From assembly GCA_937876865.1 (NCBI GenBank), contig CALEFF010000034.1, positions 1-5,539 of the forward strand: DNA of 5,539 nucleotides, read 5' to 3'. Shown here in pieces: positions 1 to 5,539 of this stretch. Within the stretch, counting starts at the first letter, position 1. The number at the start of each line of letters is the position of its first letter. A program made the translations under genes and the position numbers. This DNA comes from an uncultured Bacteroidales bacterium. Lineage in GTDB: Bacteria; Bacteroidota; Bacteroidia; Bacteroidales; P3. Below the pieces are notes generated by a model. The model worked only from the letters and a program-made list of their open reading frames with translations, was not told where the DNA came from and did not search any database.

Positions 1-889
1 TTGTATCAAAATTTATGCCATCTCCCAAAGTAGAGTCTGTTTCTGCAAAGATTGGGAAGAAATACATTTGACAGGTGTTTGGAATAGCAGCAACTCCATT
101 TGACCAATATTGATATGTACCAAATATAATTTCAGGATTTTGTAAGTAATAGATATTATTATACGGATGTTGTATCCATTCCATCCAAGGAGTTTCAATA
201 GTATCTTCTGCTGTTCGTACCAATGACGGATATTCAAAATAACAATCTTTAGTAAACATGACATAAGATAATCGAGTGCTAATATTAGCTGCATCTTCCA
301 CTATATAAAACAAACCATTTACATTTACAGGGTTGCTAAAATAATATTCTAAATACGTACAATTTGGTGTATTTGCATAAGTAAAGTTTGTATCAATATC
401 AATTGATATTATCTCTCTATCTAATGTAGCATTCATTAATTTTAATTTACCTTTTTGAATAGAATTATATAGATTTAGATTTTCTTGATATGTAATATCT
501 AAACTACCTTGGTCAATTGGATTAATAAATGTAAATTTTGTTAATGATCCAATACCAGAAGCAAAACGATTAACACCTATTGCAACACCTATTACAGTTA
601 ATAAAGTATCTGTGTAACAAGGTTGAGCTCTGTCAAGCACTCCTGGTATATAACCTTCCACACTACTATTTGGATAAATACCTCCAAGCCCTGTTGTTAT
701 AAAACAATGATGTCCCCGTGCTAAAAATAACCAAGTGTCTTCTACACTATTAAATTCAACTAATCCACAATTTTCTACATCTATAAAATCAGGTAAAAAA
801 TAATCATTAAATATTGTATCTGTGTTTTGTGCTTTCACTGTAAAAGCACAAGCAACGATTAACGTAAATATTATTACTATTTTTTTCAT
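1..889 (-). CDS. Exported hypothetical protein, C-terminus cut by the left edge
   Basis: The minus strand reads open from an ATG at 889-887 to the left edge: 296 codons and no stop, so the C-terminus is missing. Residues 1-20 form a standard signal peptide: two lysines after Met, a hydrophobic core, then VKA before Gln21. The predicted mature protein is rich in aromatic residues, Thr and Asn, with short beta-type segments and Cys at 41, 62, 91, 177, 216 and 273. Residues 87-109 (RAQPCYTDTLL...) and 184-196 (FSNPVNVNGLFYI) resemble recurring segments of uncharacterised Bacteroidales secreted proteins; this is an impression, not a search result. It starts 15 nt after the stop of the upstream gene, so the two are probably one operon. 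The ATG is preceded by an A/T-rich stretch with no Shine-Dalgarno, which is common in this phylum. A sorting domain may lie beyond the edge. A lipobox reading (IVAC, Cys14) is possible but weaker. Function unknown. Confidence 0.85.
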   Translation of the reverse strand, partial: MKKIVIIFTLIVACAFTVKAQNTDTIFNDYFLPDFIDVENCGLVEFNSVEDTWLFLARGHHCFITTGLGGIYPNSSVEGYIPGVLDRAQPCYTDTLLTVIGVAIGVNRFASGIGSLTKFTFINPIDQGSLDITYQENLNLYNSIQKGKLKLMNATLDREIISIDIDTNFTYANTPNCTYLEYYFSNPVNVNGLFYIVEDAANISTRLSYVMFTKDCYFEYPSLVRTAEDTIETPWMEWIQHPYNNIYYLQNPEIIFGTYQYWSNGVAAIPNTCQMYFFPIFAETDSTLGDGINFDT

Positions 890-904
890 ATCGTTTTTTA
901 TAAA

Positions 905-2218
905 TTATTGACAATCTAACCCATATATTGTTGTATAACAACTTACATTTATAGTAGTTGTAAATTGTTGTCCTATCATGTATGTATAACTTGTACTCAA
1001 AGAAGCATAATTTAAATAGTAATAATTTCTTACTATTTCGTTATAATTCTTAGCACAATTATGAGATGGAATAACAGTCCTTAAACAATCAAAAATTGAT
1101 ACTTGATTTAAATTAATTCCTTTTGCAATTGCCGCAAAATAATAATTATCATACCTAACAATACTATTATATTGCTTCCTTACATCATTAGTTGGAGTTG
1201 GAGGCTTGATAGTCGTTATATTGTAATTCACATTTTCAAAATGTTTTATTGGAAATATTTCATCATGTCCATAACGTCCTCCAGCTAAATACAGCAAAGT
1301 GCTATCCTCTATACAAAACTCTAAATCGATTGGCTCTAATTTCCCGTCTGCAACTTCTAAACATTGTTTATTTGTTATGTTTATTCCATTTGTAATTTCA
1401 AAAGTAGCAAAGTCTGTTTTGTAATAAGTATTATTGTTATGTTTTCTATGCGTATACGCAAAGGTAAAAATATCCTTATTAGTCATTGAATTTTCTAATA
1501 GGTATTTATCAAACCTCAATATAGGGTGAGTAAATGCTCTATATATATAATTAGGAATATTAGTTTTATTAAATGCTGTAATAATTATTGATGTATCGTT
1601 TACTTGTTCCAATGTAACTATTTTTTTATTTCCAACTGACAAGTTTCTAAATTTACCGACGTTATTTTGCATTATTTGATATGTATTCGGATTGGAAGTA
1701 TTCATATCAATTAAATAAATACTATCCGCTAATGCAGTTAGATATACATCATTATTATACAAATAAACTTCTAATTCTGTAATAGCAGTAGGTTTTATTG
1801 GATTATTTATTATTTGTAATGTAATTGGAGATGGGTTTTGGCTAAATAAATTATTTATTGTTGTCCAGGCTATAAAACTCCCATAAGAATTACTCTCACC
1901 ACAAAAATAAATTTGTCCATTTAATATTTTAAAATCATGAACATTCAGATTAGACAATATTGATACTGTTATAGAATTAGTTCCAATTCTTGAACGAATA
2001 AATGATGTTGTTTGATTAATTTGAGGTATTGAAGTAATCAACTCATTAGAATTAACACTTCTTACTCTCATTAAATTAGAATCTATAACATTAGTCAATA
2101 AAACATTTCCAAAGTTTCTTCGCGTAGTTGCTGTATTTCCTTGATTTATTATGTGTTGCATTTGTGAAAATGCAACTATTGGCAATAATACCAATAGTAA
2201 TATTATACTTCTTTTCAT
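905..2218 (-). CDS. Exported hypothetical protein, possibly a beta-propeller
   Basis: This is a complete 437-residue frame ending in TAA. The ATG at 2218-2216 is fixed by a strong Shine-Dalgarno and by the signal peptide that follows: residues 1-18 carry K2 R3, a Leu/Ile/Val core and AFS before Gln19. The rest is rich in Asn, Ile, Thr and Tyr and mostly beta-type. Blade-like segments of the form 'strand, turn, IYFCG or similar, strand' occur near residues 92-125, 148-173, 190-216, 297-328 and 350-378. This suggests a beta-propeller or similar all-beta fold, by inference only. Segment 93-108 (VHDFKILNGQIYFCGE) resembles a motif in uncharacterised Bacteroidales surface proteins. Cys are at 106, 286, 302, 378, 388, 427 and 436; the last four could form disulfides outside the cytoplasm. 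The C-terminus (ending GLDCQ) lacks the features of a T9SS sorting domain, and there is no lipobox. It heads a probable operon with the gene starting at 889. No catalytic motif is visible and the function is unknown. Confidence 0.9.
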   Translation of the reverse strand: MKRSIILLLVLLPIVAFSQMQHIINQGNTATTRRNFGNVLLTNVIDSNLMRVRSVNSNELITSIPQINQTTSFIRSRIGTNSITVSILSNLNVHDFKILNGQIYFCGESNSYGSFIAWTTINNLFSQNPSPITLQIINNPIKPTAITELEVYLYNNDVYLTALADSIYLIDMNTSNPNTYQIMQNNVGKFRNLSVGNKKIVTLEQVNDTSIIITAFNKTNIPNYIYRAFTHPILRFDKYLLENSMTNKDIFTFAYTHRKHNNNTYYKTDFATFEITNGINITNKQCLEVADGKLEPIDLEFCIEDSTLLYLAGGRYGHDEIFPIKHFENVNYNITTIKPPTPTNDVRKQYNSIVRYDNYYFAAIAKGINLNQVSIFDCLRTVIPSHNCAKNYNEIVRNYYYLNYASLSTSYTYMIGQQFTTTINVSCYTTIYGLDCQ

Positions 2219-2224
2219 TTTATT

Positions 2225-2231
2225 TCCTCCT
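2225..2231 (-). promoter_or_regulatory. Strong Shine-Dalgarno for the 437-residue gene
   Basis: On the minus strand AGGAGGA lies 6 nt before the ATG at 2218, an almost ideal match and spacing to the 16S anti-Shine-Dalgarno. This is notable because many Bacteroidota genes lack such a site, including the gene at 889 in this window. It fixes the start of the 437-residue protein. Confidence 0.85.
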
Positions 2232-2257
2232 AAAATTTAGAATTTGAATATTTTTCT

Positions 2258-2326
2258 CTCTTTTGCTTTGATTGGATTTATTTTAGAGATGTTTGCTCAA
2301 AGCAAGAGTGAAAGCAAACATCTCTA
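2258..2326 (-). promoter_or_regulatory. Structured 5' leader: 14-bp hairpin, possible H-type pseudoknot
   Basis: Bases 2326-2313 and 2297-2284 form a perfect 14-bp stem with a 15-nt loop. On the transcribed strand it is followed by AAAATAAATCC, not a U-run, so it is not a terminator in that direction. Loop bases 2305-2298 (TTGCTTTG) are exactly complementary to 2270-2263 (CAAAGCAA). Three more pairs (2308-2306 with 2260-2258) follow across a 2-nt bulge. The two stems would abut with no spacer, and the connecting loop 2283-2271 is A-rich, which is the layout of an H-type pseudoknot. A competing 7-bp hairpin (2333-2327 with 2318-2312) would use part of the first stem. The element lies between the candidate promoters and the ribosome binding site. 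It fits no riboswitch class I recognise. The hairpin is certain as sequence; the pseudoknot and any regulatory role are inference. Confidence 0.5.
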
Positions 2327-2345
2327 TTTGCTTAAATTGTTCTTG

Positions 2346-2378
2346 CAAAGGTAGGTTATGCTTTTAGTGTTTTGCATA
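2346..2378 (-). promoter_or_regulatory. Candidate promoter P2 (proximal) for the 2218-1 operon
   Basis: On the minus strand TACCTTTG at 2353-2346 matches the Bacteroidota -7 box TAnnTTTG exactly. The -33 position has only TATG (2378-2375), 21 nt upstream, a one-base departure from TTTG. Transcription would start near 2339, just before the leader hairpin, giving a leader of about 120 nt. Confidence 0.5.
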
Positions 2379-2396
2379 ATATTTGAATATGTCTTG

Positions 2397-2429
2397 CAAA
2401 TATAGAAATATTTCTTTGAATTAAACAAA
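2397..2429 (-). promoter_or_regulatory. Candidate promoter P1 (distal) for the 2218-1 operon
   Basis: On the minus strand TTTG at 2429-2426 and TATATTTG at 2404-2397 are separated by 21 nt, matching both the -33 and -7 boxes of the primary Bacteroidota promoter. Transcription would start near 2390, giving a leader of about 170 nt. It begins directly after the U-tract of the upstream terminator. Confidence 0.55.
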
Positions 2430-2430
2430 A

Positions 2431-2481
2431 AAAGCAAAGAAAAAAGGCGAAGTTTCTGTGGTTTTGAAACTTCGCCTTTTT
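2431..2481 (-). terminator. Intrinsic terminator of the large surface-protein gene
   Basis: A perfect 16-bp stem is formed by 2481-2466 and 2456-2441, with a 9-nt loop and a GGCGAAG core. On the minus strand it runs into a T-rich tract (2445-2431: TTTTT, TCTTTGC, then more Ts). It begins 21 nt after the TAA stop at 2505-2503. On the plus strand only five Ts are followed by GG, so it should work mainly for the minus-strand gene. Confidence 0.9.
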
Positions 2482-2502
2482 GGTTTGATGTTTTATTGTT
2501 TT

Positions 2503-5500
2503 TTATTTAACAACTATCATCTTCTTAACTTGTTTTTCTTCATTGTAGTACATTGTGTAATAGTATGTACCTTCTGCTAAGTTAAGGTCTTCAAGTTTGA
2601 TTTCGCTTCTTCCTTGTGGGAAGGCTCCTGTTTTTTGATATACTATTTGACCTATGTTGTTTGTTATTACCAATTCCACATTTCCCGCTTCTGGAAGAGT
2701 GAATCCTATTGAGGTTTGGTTGTCAAATGGATTTGGTTGGTTTTGTTCTAACTCAAAGTTTGGTTTTGCTGCTTGATCTTCTAATCCAACGTATGTTTTA
2801 ACTACCACTATATTTGTTGAGTCGTTTCTGTGGTCTGCATCGTATGGATATTCAATCCAAGCAATCAAATTATATTGTCCATCTGCACTCTTTGGTATTC
2901 TTTGTTCAAAGTTCATATATCTTACTAACTCAGGATTTGGTTCGTCATATTCCCAAGTGAATGTTTGAGTTATTTTGTTAGCAAAATCACCGTTTTGAAC
3001 AAGGTGTGCTCTTACTTGTGTTGTTCCACCTATTGTTCCAGCATTATGTGCGATTAATTGAACTTTACAATCTTCTGCTGCTGTTTGTTCTACAAAGATT
3101 GTGTCGGCAACTCCATCTCTGTATCCCATATAAAGCACGCTTGTTGTATCGTTTTCTCTATCGCTTTCGTTTTCTGCTGAAACGTATGCTGTAATTGAGT
3201 AGTATGGTCCGTTTGCTCTTGGAAGTTCTACTTCAAACTTATGATGTGCAAGTGTTCCTGAAGGTACTATATTGCCTAATCTATATGTTTCTTCAACCGC
3301 TGTTGCAACATCGCCATTAACATAGTATCCTACTGTTATATCTCCAATTCCTACTGAACTACGATTCATAAAGGTTAGTTGAACTGCCATGTTTGTTGGA
3401 TCTGCATCATCAATTGTTACATATTTTGCTTCCAAGTCTCTTGTAGCACTTGTTCCTTCTAATCGTTTGTATAATGTGTCGTTATCGTGATAGTAATCGC
3501 CTTCTTGTCCTGTCCAACATTTTAAGTTTACTGCTCCAAATGATGCACGGAATCTTTCATTGAAACGATAAACATATTCATCTCCATTGTATAATGGTGG
3601 TGTAAAGTAAACAGTTTCTGTTACGGTTGTTCCGCCTGATACACTGAATCCAACAGGTAATTCACTTACTGGATCTAATCCATAGTTCTTAATGTGGATT
3701 GCTACTTCTATGTTATCGTTTGATACGATTTGTTCTCCTGGTGCTGTGATTGCTACTATTCCAACGTCTTTTTGAAGTGGTCCTATCACAACTGATACGC
3801 AACAAGAGTCGTTATCTGTATATACGTCTGTTGGATTTAGTCTTGTAAATGCACATATATTGAATGGATCTGGCATTCCTACTGCTAAGTATGTTCCTTG
3901 TGTGAAGGTGTATTGTATTGTGTCATCAACTTCAATACCTGCGTTTGTCAATGATTCGCAAACTGGAATATACATTCCTTCTGCCATATAACAAACTTCA
4001 AGATTGTCTAATATTTGTGCTCCATAGTTTTTGATTCCTACTCTTGGATAGAAGTTAGATCCATAGTTTGGTAAATCATTTGGCTCTAAATTGATTGTTA
4101 TTATTCCGGCATCTTGATCACGTTTTGCTCTCTTGATTTCAAAATCATCAATTGCTACACCATCATTTCTTGATGTTGCACTCTTGAATACAAAGCGGAA
4201 TTGTAATTCATTACCAAACAAGTGATTTATTGATTTTAATGAATATATAACTTCTCTCCATGTTGCAGTTGTAGTAAATCCTTCTTCTGCGTTGTACCAA
4301 TTTGTTGCATTAGGGTCATCTAACGCTCCTAACATTACCCATTTTCCTTCCCAATTTAGATATTCTATGTGCATTGAAGATCCTGATCCAAAAGCAGTAC
4401 GCATCATAAAACTCATTGTATCTGGTTTCACAACTCCTATATCATATATTGGTGTGTATAGGTAACTTTCGTTATTTGCTGGATAATTACCTTCAAGTTT
4501 TGTCTTCCAACAATTAGGTGCAGAATAAGGTGCATTGATTTTACTATTGCTTGCTGCTGGTGTTCCAAATTCCCAACAATTTGTAGGGTTAGTTGTACTT
4601 ACGTCATAGGCAAAGAAGTCATCGTTTCCTTCTTCTTCATCAAAGTTTGTTTGATATGGTACTACTACTTTTTTGAATACGTGTACAACTTTTGTTATTG
4701 TGTCATTTTCATGGTAGTTGTCTCCTGCTGTATTAACTATGGCTTTTAGTGTTGAGTTTCCTAATGGTAAATCTACTTGTCCTAAGGCTACAGTTTCTGA
4801 AGCTCCGGTTGCTAAGTTACCATTCCAATTGAATACTTGTTCTGGATCTTGATTTATTTGCCATGTTATTGTTGCTGATGTCAAGGCATCAAGTCCTGCG
4901 TTCTTCAATTGAACACTAACATTTTGTTGCGAAGTTGATAAGAATTGATCTGGATCAACAAATACTTGTAACTCAGCATTCACTTGTTCTGCTGTGCGAA
5001 CAAGGATTTTATAATCTTCTACTTCTCCTCTTGTTGGAGCAGAACTTCCATCTGTTATTGTTGTTTGATTTCCTCCTTGTGCAAGAATTACTCTCATTCT
5101 TGTTAAACCTGATAGTGTTGCGCTTGGCACTACTAATGGTTTTATCGCTGTTTGTCCTGACCAAATAGTATCACTCATAACACATTCATCTTCCGCAAAG
5201 ATTCCATCTCTATTCCAATCTAAGAATGTTTTAATCCAACCTCCTACTACACTACCTGCTTCCATTGCAGAAGAATTATCGACTTGTACTTGTATTTCAT
5301 CGTTTACTCCTTTGAATAATACTGCTGGGGGAATTTCTTCTGTATAATTTGTGTATTTGTTTCCTGAGGCGTTAGAAACTGATTCCATTGCTCCTAACTT
5401 AACTCTTGTGATGTCTAACGATTCCTCGCCTCCTGGTGTTTGGGATAATGTATACAAATTGATTACAAAAAGAAGAATATTAAGCAGCACAAAACCAATC

Positions 5501-5539
5501 GCTGCTGATACAAAATCGTTGTATTTTCTTATTTTAGAA
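2503..5539 (-). CDS. Large modular T9SS-secreted surface protein, N-terminus cut by the right edge
   Basis: The frame is open from the right edge to TAA at 2505-2503: 1011 visible residues, counted here from the first full codon at 5538. A GTG at 5490 could be taken as a start, but it falls inside a hydrophobic segment and 16 sense codons precede it, so the true start is beyond the edge. Residues 1-32 are a basic n-region (SKIRKYNDF), a hydrophobic core and LS before Gln33: a signal peptide lacking its first residues. Then come a GEVED domain (about 40-182), a CARDB-like Ig domain (188-287), a jelly-roll/MAM-like domain (292-471), four CARDB-like domains (476-917) and a type A T9SS sorting domain (926-1011). 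T9SS carries such proteins across the outer membrane and usually removes the C-terminal domain, anchoring or releasing the rest. No catalytic domain is visible, so an adhesive or structural role is inferred. It is followed by its own terminator. Its G+C looks higher than that of the two downstream genes. Confidence 0.93.
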   Translation of the reverse strand, partial: SKIRKYNDFVSAAIGFVLLNILLFVINLYTLSQTPGGEESLDITRVKLGAMESVSNASGNKYTNYTEEIPPAVLFKGVNDEIQVQVDNSSAMEAGSVVGGWIKTFLDWNRDGIFAEDECVMSDTIWSGQTAIKPLVVPSATLSGLTRMRVILAQGGNQTTITDGSSAPTRGEVEDYKILVRTAEQVNAELQVFVDPDQFLSTSQQNVSVQLKNAGLDALTSATITWQINQDPEQVFNWNGNLATGASETVALGQVDLPLGNSTLKAIVNTAGDNYHENDTITKVVHVFKKVVVPYQTNFDEEEGNDDFFAYDVSTTNPTNCWEFGTPAASNSKINAPYSAPNCWKTKLEGNYPANNESYLYTPIYDIGVVKPDTMSFMMRTAFGSGSSMHIEYLNWEGKWVMLGALDDPNATNWYNAEEGFTTTATWREVIYSLKSINHLFGNELQFRFVFKSATSRNDGVAIDDFEIKRAKRDQDAGIITINLEPNDLPNYGSNFYPRVGIKNYGAQILDNLEVCYMAEGMYIPVCESLTNAGIEVDDTIQYTFTQGTYLAVGMPDPFNICAFTRLNPTDVYTDNDSCCVSVVIGPLQKDVGIVAITAPGEQIVSNDNIEVAIHIKNYGLDPVSELPVGFSVSGGTTVTETVYFTPPLYNGDEYVYRFNERFRASFGAVNLKCWTGQEGDYYHDNDTLYKRLEGTSATRDLEAKYVTIDDADPTNMAVQLTFMNRSSVGIGDITVGYYVNGDVATAVEETYRLGNIVPSGTLAHHKFEVELPRANGPYYSITAYVSAENESDRENDTTSVLYMGYRDGVADTIFVEQTAAEDCKVQLIAHNAGTIGGTTQVRAHLVQNGDFANKITQTFTWEYDEPNPELVRYMNFEQRIPKSADGQYNLIAWIEYPYDADHRNDSTNIVVVKTYVGLEDQAAKPNFELEQNQPNPFDNQTSIGFTLPEAGNVELVITNNIGQIVYQKTGAFPQGRSEIKLEDLNLAEGTYYYTMYYNEEKQVKKMIVVK
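2506..2763 (-). other. Type A T9SS C-terminal sorting domain
   Basis: The last 86 residues (926-1011) match the Por-secretion-tail pattern. NQPNPF at 933-938 is followed by a strand with GF.LPEAG, then ITNNIGQIV, LAEGTYYYTMYY and a terminal KKMIVVK (1005-1011). This domain directs folded cargo from the periplasm through the type IX secretion system and is normally cut off by the sortase PorU. Confidence 0.93.
2788..4113 (-). repeat. CARDB-like Ig domains 2-5, period about 110 residues
   Basis: Residues about 476-917 hold four tandem, strongly diverged units. Each has a central 'KNYG'-type turn (KNYG 503 and 617, NRSS 725, HNAG 831). Each ends in an acidic or basic residue followed by ND[ST]: DNDS 575, DNDT 685, ENDT 795, RNDS 904. 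The end motifs are spaced 110, 110 and 109 residues apart, close to 330 bp. CARDB-like Ig folds commonly act as spacers that hold a binding domain away from the cell. Confidence 0.7.
4126..4665 (-). other. Jelly-roll / MAM-like domain
   Basis: Residues about 292-471 open with PYQTNF (294-299) and NCWEFGTP (320-327) and close with AIDDFEI (462-468). This is the usual start and end pattern of MAM/LamG-like jelly-roll modules in Bacteroidota secreted proteins ('F...W..G.P ... DD..I'). A binding role, perhaps for carbohydrate or protein, is inferred from the fold class only. Confidence 0.65.
4678..4977 (-). repeat. CARDB-like Ig domain 1
   Basis: Residues about 188-287 form the first of five divergent Ig-like units. 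It shows the central KNAG motif (212-215) and the closing signature ENDT (277-280, bases 4710-4699). It is separated from the other four by the jelly-roll domain. Confidence 0.65.
4993..5421 (-). other. GEVED domain
   Basis: Residues about 40-182 carry the hallmarks of the GEVED family. The first is the aromatic/Asp-Asn segment FLDWNRDG at 105-112. The second is the naming motif GEVEDY at 171-176 near the domain end. The module is found in secreted, often T9SS-exported, proteins; the DWNRDG stretch is acidic and resembles a calcium-binding loop. It is non-catalytic as far as is known. Confidence 0.85.
5440..5538 (-). other. Signal peptide segment (incomplete at its N-terminus)
   Basis: Visible residues 1-33 read as Lys/Arg-containing SKIRKYNDF, about 18 hydrophobic residues, then YTLSQ. 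Signal peptidase I cleavage after Ser32 would leave Gln33 at the mature N-terminus, followed by TPGG. The initiating Met and perhaps a few more residues lie outside the window. An uncleaved membrane anchor is less likely because a T9SS sorting domain is present. Confidence 0.7.

Noticed and set aside
13..294. A 93-codon minus-strand frame with an ATG at 294
   Set aside because: It lies wholly inside the longer 889-1 frame in another register and gives a Leu/Ile-rich product with no signal peptide or domain.
837..889. The left-edge protein as a lipoprotein (IVAC, Cys14)
   Set aside because: The Cys is close to the N-terminus and is followed by the hydrophobic AFTV rather than polar residues. 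The later VKA|Q site is a better signal peptidase I cleavage, although the lipoprotein reading cannot be fully excluded.
2284..2326. The 14-bp hairpin as an intrinsic terminator
   Set aside because: The transcribed strand continues with AAAATAAATCC and the other strand with TTTGCTTAAATTG; neither has a proper U-run, and a clear terminator already exists at 2481-2431.
3006..3194. A 62-codon plus-strand frame
   Set aside because: It is antisense to the CARDB-like region of the large protein; its Leu/Phe-rich product is the expected shadow of the T-rich complementary strand.
4935..5168. A 77-codon plus-strand frame
   Set aside because: It is antisense to the GEVED region, and its low-complexity, Leu-rich product shows no supporting signal.
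2503..5539. The large protein as a protease or other enzyme
   Set aside because: All visible residues are accounted for by signal peptide, GEVED, Ig-like, jelly-roll and sorting modules; no catalytic motif was found.
1..5539. CRISPR array, insertion sequence, tRNA or rRNA
   Set aside because: No short regular direct repeats with spacers, no transposase frame with flanking inverted repeats, and no cloverleaf or rRNA-like segments were seen. The only strong inverted repeats are those at 2284-2326 and 2441-2481.

Overview
The window suggests a low-GC member of the Bacteroidota, probably Bacteroidales or a relative. The evidence is a long surface protein ending in a type A sorting domain of the type IX secretion system (T9SS), with GEVED-type and CARDB-like modules; signal peptides that all place Gln at the predicted mature N-terminus; and candidate promoters of the Bacteroidota form TTTG-N21-TAnnTTTG. 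Genus cannot be read from this sequence. All genes lie on the minus strand, so transcription runs from high to low coordinates.

Layout in the direction of transcription. (1) 5539-2503 is a large modular secreted protein. It is cut by the right edge, so its first codons are missing. The order is signal peptide, GEVED domain, one CARDB-like Ig domain, a jelly-roll/MAM-like domain, four more CARDB-like domains at a period of about 110 residues, then the T9SS sorting domain. (2) 2481-2431 is a strong intrinsic terminator for that gene. (3) 2429-2219 is a compact control region. It has two candidate Bacteroidota promoters in tandem, a leader with a perfect 14-bp hairpin whose loop can pair downstream (a possible H-type pseudoknot), and a near-perfect Shine-Dalgarno sequence. 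(4) 2218-905 encodes a 437-residue exported protein of unknown function, possibly a beta-propeller. (5) 889-1 is a second exported protein of unknown function, starting 15 nt after the previous stop and running off the left edge with 296 codons visible.

The last two genes look like one operon with its own promoter and leader. The large protein is a separate transcription unit. All three products are predicted to be exported. The large one should be carried to the cell surface or released by T9SS. The 437-residue protein has no visible sorting domain, and the end of the left-edge protein is not in view. No enzyme active site, RNA gene, mobile element or CRISPR array was seen. The points most worth checking are the structured leader, the true extents of the two edge genes and the regular repeat array in the large protein.
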